Assembly (NCBI GenBank): GCA_021234155.1
Contig: JAJEKV010000048.1
Coordinates: 584,359-648,358 of the forward strand
Direction: 5' to 3'
Origin: Isoetes taiwanensis
Lineage: Eukaryota > Streptophyta > Lycopodiopsida > Isoetales > Isoetaceae
Length of the DNA stretch: 64,000 nucleotides
Below, piece by piece: positions 23,420-35,400 of the stretch (positions are counted from its first letter, which is position 1; each line of letters starts with the position of its first letter). The notes beneath the pieces were generated by a model. The model had not been told where the DNA came from. It saw only the letters and a list, made by a program, of their open reading frames with translations, and searched no databases. Position numbers and translations under genes: made by a program.

Positions 23420-24122
23420 TGTAACGTTCCTAACCGACATGCCCTTAACCGATATGCCCTTAACCAACTGGGCAAAACCGTCTAGACATTTATGAGTCAC
23501 TTCTACCCATTTATGCCGGTGTCTTGGGAACGCGACACCCAGATCTATTCGAGCTGTCTCCTATGGGTCCGTTACAATTTCTCCCACTAAACTATGCTCG
23601 TCCTCAAGCATCACAAACTAAGTCATGACCTACCGTCCAACGATATTCCGGGTCATACTTCCCCCACGGAGACTCGAACTCGAGCCCTGCTCTGATACCA
23701 AATGTAACGTTCCTAACCGACATGCCCTTAACCAACTAGGCAAAACCGTTCTAGATGTTTATGAGTAGTTGCTTCTACCCATTTATGCGGTGTCACCGAG
23801 GGCGACACGGATCTACTCGGCGGTCTCCTCCTATGAGTCAGTTACAATCTCTCCCACTAGAACTATGCTCGTCCGCGAGCATCACAAACCATAGAACACA
23901 CCATCCCATGGTGTCCAAGACCAAGTCATGACTTACTATCCAACGGTATTCCGGGTCATACTTGCCCCAATGGAGACTCGAACTCGAGCCCTGCTCTGAT
24001 ACCAAATGTAACATTCCTAACCGACATGCCCTTAGCCAATTGGGCAAAACCGTCTAGACATTTATGAGTAGTCGCTTACGCGACACCAAGATCCTCGAGC
24101 AGTCTCTCATGGGTCCGTTACA
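23420..24122 (-). mobile_element. Tandem TRIM element (LTR-int-LTR-int-LTR) with TSD
   Basis: Three LTR copies on the minus strand, each TGTAAC...GTTACA: 24122-24007 (116 bp), 23846-23703 (144 bp) and 23576-23420 (157 bp). Two short internal regions without coding capacity separate them. Right after the first two LTRs comes TT and then TGGTATCAGAGC (24004-23993 and 23700-23689), the primer binding site complementary to the 3' end of initiator tRNA-Met. A purine-rich word (GTGGGAGAGAT) precedes the middle LTR. The flanks are ACGCA (23415-23419) and ATGCA (24123-24127), a 5-bp duplication with one change. Removing the insert joins the copia frame as WYKC-VDTYL. LTRs this short and no gag-pol define a TRIM. 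Confidence 0.9.
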
Positions 24123-25930
24123 ATGCATTTGTACCACTCCCTTGGTGATTGTTTAAGTCTATATATAGCTCTATTCAGCTTCCAAGCCTTATTTTCACCT
24201 TCCTTGAACCCTGGCGGTTGCTTCATAAATATGTCTTCCTCTAGTTTTGCATTCAAGAATGCCGTGTTCACATCCATGTGATGGATTTCAAAATTATGCG
24301 CATTTGCAATTGATAAGAGCATTCTGATGCTGTTCATCTTTACTAGAGGGGAGAATGTCTCCTCATAATCTTGCCCTTTTCTTTGGGAAAATCCTTGAGC
24401 TACAAGGCATGCCTTGTATTTTGGGGTAATACCATCTGATCCAGTCTTGACTTTAAATAGCCATTTACATCCAACTATATTTTTGCCTTTTGAAATAGCT
24501 GTAAGTATATAAGTTTCTGTCCTCTTGAAAGAGGCCATTTCATCATGCATGGTCTCAAGCCATTTATCTTTATTGGATGATTTCAGTGCTTCTGAGTAAT
24601 TTTCTGGTACATTAAAATCTGATAGCATCAAAGTTTCAAATATATCATGTAACTCACCTTTTTGTTCTATAAGTCTTTTGCTTTTTCCATAGATATCTCT
24701 TCCATGCAATTCTTCATCTATTTTGGCATCTTCTTTTAGTATTTGTGCCTCTGTTTTTCTTTTCCTTGTAGGCTGCTCTACAGATACCTCCTCTTGCTGG
24801 AGATTTTCAGTTTGTACCTGCACAGGCTCAAGATTGACATCAACGTTTATGAGTTTAGTCTCAGGTTCTTCATCAAACACAAACTTAACTTTTGGTTCTG
24901 GACCTTTGATCTCTATCACATCAGCCATGTCCTTTGTTTCAGATCTAGTAATCTCATCATGAGTGTTTTCTTTTGGAATAATTTTATAGTATTGGGTCTC
25001 ATCGAACACTACATCCCTCAATATCCTTTTCTTTTTTGGATCATAAAGCCTATATGCCTTTGATTGCTCGTCATATCCTACCAAATATGAGATGTAGGCT
25101 CTGTTATCAAGTTTCTTTCGTAGTTCTTCTGGCACATGTACAAAAGCCAAACATCCATAGCTTTTTAATTTATCATAGTTTGGTGTCTTACCATTCCAGA
25201 GCATCTCGGGAATGGCACCATGTATGCTTGATGTTGGCAGCAAATTTTGAATATAAACAGCTGCTCTCATTGCTTCTTCCCACAGAAAGTTTGAAAGGCC
25301 CGCATACTTAAGCATACTCCTTACGACATTAAGAATTGTGCGGTCTTTCCTTTCAGCAATCCCATTTTGCTGAGGAGAGAATCTACAGTCAATTGTCTCT
25401 TGATGCCCTTATTTTTGCAGTAAGCCTTGAATTCATTTGAGAGATACTCTCCTCCCCTGTCAGAGCATAGACATCTTACCTTTCTTCCCATTTCTAGTTC
25501 AACTTCACTCAGATACTGCTTAAATGCTTCAAAAGCCATATTCTTTGATCTTAGACAGTATACTTTTGCTCTTCTGCTAAAATCATCAATGAAAGTCATG
25601 AAATATTTCTTTCCTGTCATACCAGTGACATTCAGTGGATCACACAGGTCTGTGTGCACTAAGTCCAGTATACCCTTTGCTCTTTTTGAAGATTTTCTGA
25701 AAGGAAGTCTATTATGTTTGCCAAGTAAATAGCCTGCGCATTTAAATTCATCAACATTGTTATCTTGAGCATTTAACAAACCTTGTATAATGAGTTGTTC
25801 TACTGTTCTGAAATTCACATGGCACAGTATTTCATGCCATGTCTTGATAGATGGACATGCAACTACATTTAACACTAGAGTTGTTACTGGAACTATCCAG
25901 GGTTCATCCACCAGAATTGGTCCAGCATAC

Positions 25931-26078
25931 CCTCGGTTTTTCCCTCGAAAACCCTTCGGGGCGGGGGTTTTTTAATCCGGGCAGTAATCCGCTTGCTGCG
26001 TTTTTGTATTGGGTCCCATAGACCGATTGGTCTCCGTGGACGATAAAAGTACCTTCCTTCCTTCCTTCCTTCCTTCCT
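25931..26078 (+). mobile_element. LINE/SINE 3' end with (CCTT)n tail, next to copia
   Basis: Contains GGTTTTTTAATCCGGGC, GTATTGGGTCCCATAGACCG and GGTCTCCGTGGACGATAAAA, then CCTT repeats at 26052-26077. It is the same 3' end as the two LINEs but in plus orientation. It abuts the copia pre-integrase coding sequence and probably inserted into the copia element, cutting off its 5' part. Confidence 0.7.
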
Positions 26079-27930
26079 CTGCAACTTAAACCCAGATATC
26101 TAACAAGAGAAATTTCAATTTCATAAGATACCATCACTTTTGGAATCTTCACTTGATTCTTTATGGCTATAGAGAATTTCATGACCAATGGATTTACTGA
26201 TATGTTGTGGTGATTGCCCAAACCTTATAGAATTCAGCAGTTTTTACGCTAGGCCTGAACTACATTTTCTAAACTTTCTAGCATAAAGGGGTCCAAACAT
26301 TTCTAAAATTGAAAGTAATTGATGTTTTATTATAAAACATGTTGATTTGCATGTTTTCATGTTTCGTTGCTATTAGATGACATTATATGAAGTCGTCAAA
26401 CCATATTTAGCTCAAAAAAGTTGTTTGAGGTTGTGAATGGTTTTTACTATAACAAGTTTTGACGCAAGACTTGTGGCCATAAGCTGTCAACTCTAAAAGC
26501 TATAATCCAATAATTTTTTGAAGTCTCCATAAGTCACGTTGATCTCAATTTTCATGAAAGAGGATTTGACACATAATCTAGGACAAAAATAGAACTAAAA
26601 TGGTGTAACTAAACTCATATATAAGCTTTCTATGGGCAATAAATGATGCATTCCATACATTCGACTTATATCTACATAATAAAGAATTTTATCAACTTAA
26701 ATATGGTGAATAACTATGTATTCTTTATATTTAGAAGTGGTTGTCAGTACACAAAATTGGAGCTTAGTTAGGGTAATAGTACAAAAAACTCATCTTTTAT
26801 GATAGGCAATATTTTTTTAATGAATATGACCCTTGCTTGGCAACATAGACATGAATTTTATGTTAAAAGTAACACATTATGTAGAAGATTTGATTTAAAA
26901 TAGAACTGGACCATTTCTAGTTTGTACTTAGGCTTGCATATTTTAAAGCAAGATAACATTCTTTTTCAACTCATGATTGACAAAACATGTGATACAAGTT
27001 CAAAATATAGTTTGTATCGTCTTAGTGCAAAACATACGATGAAATCTTCTTATTTTTTACTATCACAAACTTAGGAGTGTTTGCACTTAGAAGTTCCTAT
27101 TTTCAACTCATATATAATTCAGATTCATTTTTTGTTTGAAGGTATTTATTTGAAATTATTTTTGTTTGAGGCATTATGGTTGCGACACGTAAGATGCAAA
27201 CAAACAATTTTGTTTGAAGCATCCTGAAGCCGACACGTGGTGTCCTTTTCTTGCTATGCAATTAATCCTTTTTTTTGCACTTATGATGCATTTATGGCGG
27301 CTGTACTATAGGCATTTATGATGCATCGTGAAGCTGAAACGTGGTTTCCCTTTTCTTGCTCTCCACTCAAGCATTGGCCGCTCGCAACAAAAGACTCAGC
27401 CCCCTGTTTGAAATCGTCGGTTGGCAATGGTTACATTATTTTTTAAGTTTTTTCTCATCATTTTCTTATTGATTCGGCAATGGAACGATGCTCGTGATTA
27501 TCTCCATAGCTAGGGTGGCTAAGCCTCTACTAGTCTGTTCGGGTTTTTCGCAGTGAATAACGATTTCAAATCGGTTTGTAATTTATTTTTTTATCTAATG
27601 AAGGTTCTTCGTTTACGGGTGCAACAAGGTCGATTTAGCTAAAGGCTGCTCTGGATTTGCTGCGGGTTACGTTGATTCGAAGAATACCTTCATTTCGGCC
27701 TTGATTATTTGTTCCTCGGTTATCAAGAAGTCTGGATTTCGCGTTTTTCCGATTCAAGAAGTTGGAGCCCATTCCCGTGGTCCAAACTCTGGCGGCCTTT
27801 GTATTTTGTTAGCCCGGTGAAAGCTCATGTGGTTCGGATCATATACGCTTCTCGTGGCAAAGTGATGAGCCCAAGTGAAAGCGGGTAAAGCTTTGGACCG
27901 CGACTTCTAAATCCCATTTTTAGTATCGGA
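26079..27930. other. AT-rich non-coding stretch
   Basis: No gene, tRNA or clear repeat recognised. Between 27120 and 27360 the pair of words 'GACACGTGG/AACGTGG' and 'TTTTCTTGCT' recurs twice, suggesting an old duplication. From about 27600 base composition rises towards exon-like values. Confidence 0.45.
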
Positions 27931-27932
27931 TC

Positions 27933-28878
27933 TTCTTCTCTATTGACAATGCGATTTGTGTCTACGAATCAACCCATGAGAGGAAAGCTATGTTTCAGTA
28001 TAAGATTTCCGTGCAAAATCTAGAACCCCATAACCCAACTGAGACAGAGGCGGATGCCCTCTTTGCATGTTACGAAGATGAGTTATGGCGGCTAGAGTAG
28101 ACCCTCTCTACCAGTTCTACTATGTTATGGTCCCTAAACTTCGATCCAAAGAATTGATTTGTTATGGTTCTATAGTGCTTGAATAAGCAAACCCGGTTGG
28201 CTCTTGGGGCTATGGCACAGCAAAATAGATAGCTTTTCATTTCTAATAACAGCTATTGAGTCGGCTCAATAGGGCGGTTCTACAAAGATGTCACTTGCTT
28301 CCGCGGCTTAATCACGAAAAGCGAGAAAAGTTTGGAATTCCAAAATTATGGGCACCTGGGTGAGTCTTCAAAGCTCACGAGGCTGTCGTTGTAGCCATTG
28401 ATGCGACTCAAAGCGATTTACAAAACATGCCTTAGAATGGGCTTACCAATGCGATGTCTGACACTGGGACCGATTATACTTCTTGCCCTTATTCCACTCC
28501 CAAGCTCTTGGTGAGGGCGGATTATAGTTGTTTTTCCGTTTTTTTTTTCTAGACGCACAATTTTGCTAACGAATTATTCCACTTACTCGATCGTCATAAC
28601 GGGATGGAGACTTTGGAGCTTGCGAGATTGAGTAGTGAATGTGCTTAGGTCTCAAGAGTCGAAGAGGCGGAAGACGGCTAAAAGATTGTTGCCGACATCT
28701 GCTCAAACAGCTCCAACCAAGTTCTTAAATTGAACTACATGCATTCCATCTTCGAGCCGCATGCGTGCCCATGGGATGAAGCTTGGGATATGGACTTGAA
28801 AGAGGTGTCGGATATGGATGCATTCTTGGGCTTTTACGCTTATTGCAAATCGGCAAGCATTGTTTTGCTGAATCAAAA
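27933..28878 (+). pseudogene. Unidentified broken gene: exon-like pieces
   Basis: Frame 27933-28100 is open for 55 codons with protein-like composition (FFSIDNAICVYESTHERK, ALFACYEDELWRLE) and ends in TAG. A second piece (about 28330-28520) includes VVAIDATQSDLQNMP, with stops. A third (about 28700-28878) reads LNYMHSIFEPHACPWDEAW and LGFYAYCKSASIVLLNQK and ends at a good GTAAGC donor. Stops interrupt the pieces. I do not recognise the family. The next exon-like block is the CIPK exon about 200 bp on, but nothing ties the two together. Confidence 0.35.
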
Positions 28879-29076
28879 GTAAGCATCTTGTGGCTATTCG
28901 GATGCCCCTGTTTCCCATCACATTCTCCCACTGTTAATCGGCAGAGGCCGATTATGTCCAGAAGACAGTCATCCTGGAGCATGCATCCAGCCCTTTGTGG
29001 AGAATTTTAGTGATTTGACACTCTATAAGCTTGTGCTATACTCTGTTGGGTTGGTGAGAACAATTTCTTAATGAAT

Positions 29077-29235
29077 ATGGTGGTGCTTGTGGGGAAGTAT
29101 GAGCCGGGCCGCACTATTGGCTTAAGGTACTTTTGCAAAGGTTAAGTTTGCACGAATACGTAAAACTTGAGGGAGAATATGGCCATGAAAGTGATGAATG
29201 AGGAGACTATTCTCAACCATAAGATGGTTGATCAA
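29077..29235 (+). pseudogene. CBL-interacting protein kinase (CIPK), first-exon fragment
   Basis: CIPKs are plant Ser/Thr kinases activated by calcium-binding CBL proteins. From an ATG at 29077 the sequence reads GKYEPGRTIG, then after a small indel GTFAKVKFAR (the glycine loop and following strand), then after another shift ENMAMKVMNEETILNHKMVDQ (MAMKV holds the ATP-binding Lys). It ends at a GTAAGT donor. This is the usual first exon of CIPK genes up to the 'HKMVDQ' junction. The following exon (IKREI...) was not found in the next kilobases, so this is an orphan exon. Two frame breaks make it non-functional as written. Confidence 0.7.
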
Positions 29236-30357
29236 GTAAGTTTCTCCCTATCGCTACTAGAAATAGAATAGAAGAATTTTCTGAGAAATTTCTGAAATCG
29301 GGCTGGATTAAATTTCTGAGAGCACATATAATAATCTGGATGCATGCGGAACATATTAATTACAAATTGATTGTTCTTTAGGACAATGTAGTCCGTAATG
29401 CTTGGTTTCTTCTCTAGTTCTCTACCATTGAAGTAGAATCGGGGTCCTTAATGCATTTCGGTCGGCTTTGTTGAAATCTCTATTAATTTGTTTTTGTCTC
29501 ATTTGTGATTATCGAGAAATGTGTGCCATTCCATATCCAATGAGAGTTTTGTTCAAGGATGGTATGGATTTTAAAGGTATAATGGTTTAGGGCTTTGGAT
29601 ATATGCCATCACACTAACACATGTTTTATATTGTTGTGATTTTTCTCGAGTCTCACGGATCTCATGTGGTTCATTTGGAATGTGCGAGAATATACCCGGA
29701 TATCACAACAATCTTAGGAAGATTAGGCAACACTCGATATATGCACTTTTTAACTAAGTTTGCATAATGAACTAATCTACAAATATTTTGAGTTTTAAGG
29801 GAGATCAAAATGCACACACAACACTAGCATTACTCAATTAACTTAGTCTTCACTTTATGTTGTGTCCGAACATATCAGGAGGGGCAAGAGAAGGACATTT
29901 CTTACATCAACTTTGGAAAAATGATTAACTAGAAATGCATGTCATAAATTGCATAAGTCCAACTTCTATTGAAGTGTTGTCGTCTATGTAAAACTAAGGC
30001 GATCGCGTTGCAATTTTGGTCGGTGACAAAGACACGGTGAGATGATATCAATGCTCTGCTCTTCTCTTCCGGAGTGGCAAAATGGGTCGGATGGCAGCCT
30101 CGAGGGGAGTTTAGGCCCCTCCCTTCCCTAGCTTATACTTGTGTCAATTGTCTTTGTTGTTGCCTTTGAAATCTCAGGACCGCCATTGTCTTTTTGTTGC
30201 ATATAATCGCCTTTTGCGGGGATGAGAAGTGAGATGATTGAGGGTGGTTTAGTTATAAATTTTCATTTTGAATTGCCCTTCATAATACTTGGGTCTCGAA
30301 CTGAGGTTCAAAACCCACTGGCTATTGTTGCATGACATGATTGTCAAAAAAAAAAAG
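29236..30357. other. Non-coding stretch after the CIPK exon
   Basis: No coding match seen on either strand; moderately AT-rich. An A-run lies at 30343-30356. Confidence 0.4.
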
Positions 30358-30453
30358 AGCATCCTATAATCGTTATGGTCAGCATCCTTCTATCGTGCAG
30401 GCGCTGGACACAGGGCCAAAAAAGTGCAGGTTCAAATCCTGCATGTTCTACCA
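30358..30453 (+). ncRNA. tRNA-like or SINE-head sequence (internal pol III boxes)
   Basis: A good T-arm with B box lies at 30424-30444 (GCAGGTTCAAATCCTGC, five paired bases). It is followed by TGTTCTACCA, like a tRNA 3' end. Upstream, ATGGTCAGCATCC (30375-30387) resembles a D-arm/A box. The boxes are about 50 bases apart and I cannot fold a normal anticodon arm or a matching 5' acceptor strand. It is more likely a decayed tRNA gene or tRNA-derived SINE head than a working tRNA. Confidence 0.35.
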
Positions 30454-30928
30454 CGTATAGATGAGTTGGTTAAGTTTCTTGTAGGTATAATAATAGTAAC
30501 TTTAGCTTGTCTTTTATGATAGACTATAATTTTTATGGAAGCTTCATTGGCAACATAGATCTCCAATTTGATGTTAAAAATAACATACTACTATATGTAG
30601 ACATGAATATAAATAGGCAAGGACTATTATGGTCCACAATTAGATGAATTGGGTATAGAAGTATATCTCTTTAACTATCATTACAAATTCTATTTATTGT
30701 TCATTTGTCACTTATACAATGATATGGTGATTTTCTACCTTCTCTAACATAATTTTTGGAAAATTGAGTGGAGATTCATATAGGTTCAAATTGCTTGTGC
30801 TTCAACATTACCATTAAATAAGGCAATTCTAGCAACCAACTAATTTTTTCAAATAGAATACTATATATGGAATCTATATATTCTTAAGGCGAGTTTAAAA
30901 CCAATTAGGATGATGATGTTCTAGCTTT

Positions 30929-32362
30929 TTGAATGATCCTAAGCCATGTGGACCAACAGTAGGAAACAGACATAGCAGTCTACCTTTATTTTTCATAGTT
31001 ATAGCTTTTTATATTTGTTCTAATGTAGTTCCTCAGCCTCGGGCAAATGATAGTGCTTGGAAGTCATCTGATTCCGTTACAAAAGTTTCATATCAAAGAT
31101 TTAGTGATTGGCTTTGTAAGGATATATCTAGTGCATCTAGATTGGCAATGGTAGCAGCTGCTTTACAAGTGTTGTCTGAGGGGAGTAAGGATGAGTTGTC
31201 GGCAATCTTGGACACATTGAAAGCCCGACAGATTCAACTTCAACAACAATTGCCTCCAGATGACGTATTTTACCAGTCTGACTGTCAGAATGTAGTTCAA
31301 GCTTCTGGTATTCCTGTAGTTGAAGTGGATCATCAAGCTCATATTAACTGTGCTAAGAACTTATCTTCCTGTACAGTTCTTGGTTATTTTACTGGTGTCT
31401 ATTTAGATTTGTCACGAATTCATGTTTGGTTATCTCGGCTTTTGAGAGGCCTTCAACTTTCTCCTTTTCAGTCCATCAAGTTGTTGGCAAAAAACTTTGT
31501 TTTGATTATGTTTGAAAGTAGTGATGCAGTGGATTCTTTGGTATCAAGAGGGATTGATCCACTCGGTGGGGAATATATAATGTACCAGTATTACTCTCCT
31601 GGCTTTACACCAGATATGGTTCGTGCATTAAAGATGCCTTGCTGGTTCTTGTTACCTAATCTTCCTCCTGATCTAATGGCTCATCAATTTCTAGTTGCAA
31701 TTGCAATGGGACTTGGGGTTCATATCTCACACTCTATCATGAATGCTCCAAGGATTTGTGTTTCTATGCCTGTAGACTCGCCTTTACCAGATTGTATAGT
31801 TGTGAAGAGTGGGCCTTGGTATAAGAAGTTGGATCTTAAGCTTCTGAATGGTCCAGAATTAGCCCGTTTGTTTCCTGATAAGGAGGCTTTTGCTAGCTTT
31901 CGTTGAGGTAATCATGCATCTCAGGCATCTGTTCAACATTCATCTCAGGTTCAAGCTCCCGTTGTTGTTTCTTCACCTATTCATGATCACCCTTTGCTAG
32001 TTGCTTTGCATTCCTTGGCTATGGAATATGCTCTACATACAGATCCGACGGTGTCGTCCTTAGCACCATCAGTTGCAGCTATAGTTCCTAGTACTCTCCA
32101 CGTTGTTGCTTCTGCTTCTCATGCTTCTGAGATTGTTATGGCTGATAGTCCTAATCTTCAGTGCACTAAAGAGTCATGGCAACAGGTCAATTGGAAGAAG
32201 GCAGCGAGGAAGAAGTCTGTTATGTCATCTCATGAGCCTATCCTACCTCGTACTATTCAATGGCATGATAATTTGATGTCTGTTGATGTTCATCTCGATG
32301 TTGCAGACCATGTTGATGGTGATGAGGCCATTAAACGCTGCAAGGTGGCACAAGGAGTATGA
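30929..32362 (+). pseudogene. LINE ORF1-like (DUF4283-type) reading frame with one in-frame TGA
   Basis: The frame is open from 30917 to 31903, has a single TGA (31904-31906), and stays open to 32360. There is no ATG near the left end; the first is at about 31149, so it is probably 5'-truncated. The middle part matches the DUF4283 pattern of plant LINE/gag-like ORF1 proteins: VDSLVSRGIDPLGGEYIMYQYYSPGF (about residues 195-220), then LKMPCWFLLPNLPPDL and VAIAMGLG. The C-terminal part after the TGA is Ser/Val/His-rich, ending with QVNWKKAARKK. No zinc knuckle or ORF2 follows. The 3' UTR ends in an A-run at 32486-32497, as for a retroposed copy. Probably an internally deleted LINE or a processed copy. 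Confidence 0.6.
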
Positions 32363-32497
32363 TTGTATACTGTGTATGGGTGGTTTTGCTTAGTGGACTA
32401 TTTTGTCCTCTTGGTTTTGAGTCCCATGTCACAGATCCCTTGTATGTATCTTGATTTTCCTTGATAATAGATTGTCGTCCTTCAATAAAAAAAAAAA

Positions 32498-35400
32498 ATA
32501 GAGTTTGTAAGGTAGCAACTCCATGAAGCTAGGTATGGATTTGAGCTATCTACCTGTTTGTTTAGTGGATTCTTCTTCTTTATTCACTGTTTAATCCTCT
32601 TTCCTTCGAATGATGGAAGTATCTATATATAATAATAATGGCGTTTTAGGATAGTTTGTGCGCGATCTTGTCCGTTGATGTTTTTTGAGTTTTTTTTATC
32701 CGTTGATTTTTTTTTTCTTTTGATTTGCCGTTTTGTTTCACGCGTCTCTTCATTCTCATCTTATTCTCCGCCCACATCCCTAAATCACCGTTCTCCTTTC
32801 TCCATCGCCGGCTCCTCAGCGAATCCTAAGCTGTAGATCTTCTGTTTATTTGTAGAAGTTCTAATTTCGAATCTGCAAAGGCTCTTGCGACTACTGGTGG
32901 CACAAAATTTGGCCGAAGGCAAATGATTCACTCTGATATCAGGTCGGAGTTGGCTGTGAGTGCCATTTATCATGTCTGGGACAGTCAAAATGCGTATGAC
33001 GGTTAGTATGCAGCCCTGGGCCGATTGAATACATGCTGCTTCAAAAAAATCCAGGTATAAATTAATGTAAAAAAACGAAATGATAGAGATGTGGTTTTTC
33101 CCTGTAATGACAATCCCAATCTGCAGGGTAAGGCCTTGGATATCTTAGCTTATACTATCATACTTTTACCTTCTGGCTGGTGGAGTTGGCTGTATGGTAA
33201 AAGTTGCGTGTGCTACAGAAATTATTTGCAGCATTAAGACCCTTATACTACAGAAGCGATTTAAGGTAGTTGCCAATAAATGGATGTTAGCCTTTGCTAT
33301 AATCTAGCTTAGCTGCTTCTGAGTTATTAAGTTCTGGATGTTTCTAATATGTATGGTGCATACAAACAGGTTTATGCTCTAGCGTTAAGATAGTGCACGG
33401 AGCCATGATGATTATTGAAGTATGAATTCAAGATTATGTTTAGCTTGCCAGGCTCTTGCCACACAAAAGGATCAGGTATGGTTCTTTGGCATACAATAAT
33501 GATGTTTCAAAGTGGTTTACAATGAGATGTATTTTTAAATTTTTGGTTGATGTTGCCTCTTAAGAGCATCGATGTAACTGGCACAAATGTTTTTTTTTGC
33601 CCCAAAACCACTGTTGTTGCAGGAAGATGCTTTAATCTCTAGAAGCCTTAACTGATGAAAGTCTTGAGGATGCAAAATGTTGATGTGCACGATAGACGCG
33701 GATATATTTGAGGCTGCCAACAATCAGGTTCTTCTTATTCTGAAATAAATTCAATATGGTGCTACATTACATGTGATAATTCTGAAATTTAATCCTCCTA
33801 GATCTTATGTGTATACACATCTAAAAAGGCAGTTATCCTGTCTGATGTTAATGTCTGATGTTAATGATATACATCATACTATCAAGGTTCCAAGATGAAT
33901 TTAAGATTGGAGATTTTCTTTATACCTTGTAATAGATGCCTTGGTGTGAGTTTTGATAGGTTAAAAAACGAGCCTGATAAGGGTATTGGGAATACTGGTG
34001 CAGCTATATTTCTTGGATTTTTGGCTAAAATAATATAGTATGGATATGTTGGTCAGTGTGCAACGACTACTTGTATGCACAACAGTATTCATAACTTGGG
34101 TGGATTCACTATAGCCTTGTAAGATTAATAAGATAATGATGTGCCAGTGTATGTTATAGTGACGGTTTGGCCACAAAATGAGATCAATGCTATCCAGTGG
34201 ATTTGGCATGTATTAATTTAAGTGTTTGGATCCTTGCAGCATATCCAAGCATACTATGCTCAAAGTAGTGACTATATAATGAGTTCAATGTTGAATATCG
34301 TATGCTGAATTATACAAGTCTGAAATGGATAAATTGGATGCAAGATGCATACGGGAATTTGTCGAGCTGCTTGCTAGGAAATGGAGAACCTTTGGACTGT
34401 GCTTGGCGGGTGGGTTATATCGAATGCATTATTGTATAATAGCATCTAGAGGCTTTGAAGGCTCCTTAGACACACAATAAGATTCTCTTATCATTGTTTG
34501 CTTCCTTGCTTTGGATTTTTTAAAAGCATTCTCGTATGAACTTCATTTGCAAAAGAGTGTTTAGTGTCACGCTCATAGCTCATTGTCTTTGTCTCTTTAA
34601 ATCTATTGCACTTGCGAGAGATTGGCCTCTTTTCTCATCTGTCTCCACAACCTCAATTTGCAAAATCACGGTCTCACATTCGGGCCTTATTGAGAATGTT
34701 ACGCAGGGCAGAGCCTTGCATTTTTTCTAATGTTTGTAGTAAGACAACTATCATTTTAACGAGCTTGATCTTTCTACAACATTTAGTTTTGTAAAAGCTC
34801 ACGGAGTTATTCATGCCTTTGTATCAAATGGAAATATCAAATGTCCGGACTCTGAGGCCTTTGTTAAATGTAAAAGCACTTCATTTGGAAATATCGGATG
34901 TATAGATTTTTGTTAAAGATAAAAGCAATTGGTCCTTTATAAAATCTGTCCAAATATCGATTGGGAAGCCGCATTGACATCATTTTACTTTAAGAGTATA
35001 ATGACCCATCAACATGGTTAGTAGCATGAAAAATAAATGGAATGCGGAATATGGCATTGTTTAATTCTTGAAGTGTAAAGCAATCTTTGCAAAATTCTGA
35101 ACAAATAGATGTGAAGCATTGGGGATGTGTGTAAGGGTCGATATTGTGGGATTCCACATGGCGAACTTTTTATATAGGTAGGAAATGATACTATAAGAAA
35201 AATGCCAAAAAAGGCGACTCTTGCATCACTGACTTACCCTATTCTTGTAGTGTCTGAACAGTTCATCATCCATATCATTGTAATAAAAACCATGTGTCCC
35301 ATTGAACATACTTGCCTAACTCATTTGCATCTGCGGACAATCAAGAGAACACAATTTGTATTAGTAAACTGTCTCGAGAAGCTCCGGGGAGGTTTTGGTG

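Larger units (their letters stand above)
22130..25911 (-). mobile_element. Ty1/copia retrotransposon pol, disrupted
   Basis: Read on the minus strand. GAG-pre-integrase (WHEILCHVNFRTVEQL...CAGYLLGKH, about 25840-25690). Integrase core with the two Asp residues (LVHTDLCDP, LCSDRGGEY; 25690-25400), then a 2-base insertion near 25370. After it the frame at 25315-24130 carries the integrase C-terminus and the start of reverse transcriptase (GCKWLFKVK, HHMDVNTAFLNAKLEEDIFMKQPPGF, IYRLKQSPREWYK). A tandem TRIM splits reverse transcriptase at 23420-24122. It resumes with VDTYLREQGF and IIALHADDN (the usual YVDD box is HADD), is partly duplicated, then continues FLGIEVHR, SRPDIAYIVNMLSRY and the RNase H region (YCDADWGGD, DNTSCIAMSKDP, HERSKHIELELHFIRE). 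Gag and LTRs were not seen. Inactive. Confidence 0.93.

Noticed and set aside
23986-24004. Initiator tRNA-Met gene 3' end (GCTCTGATACCA)
   Set aside because: It occurs twice, each immediately inside a TRIM LTR in primer-site position, and no tRNA body is attached.
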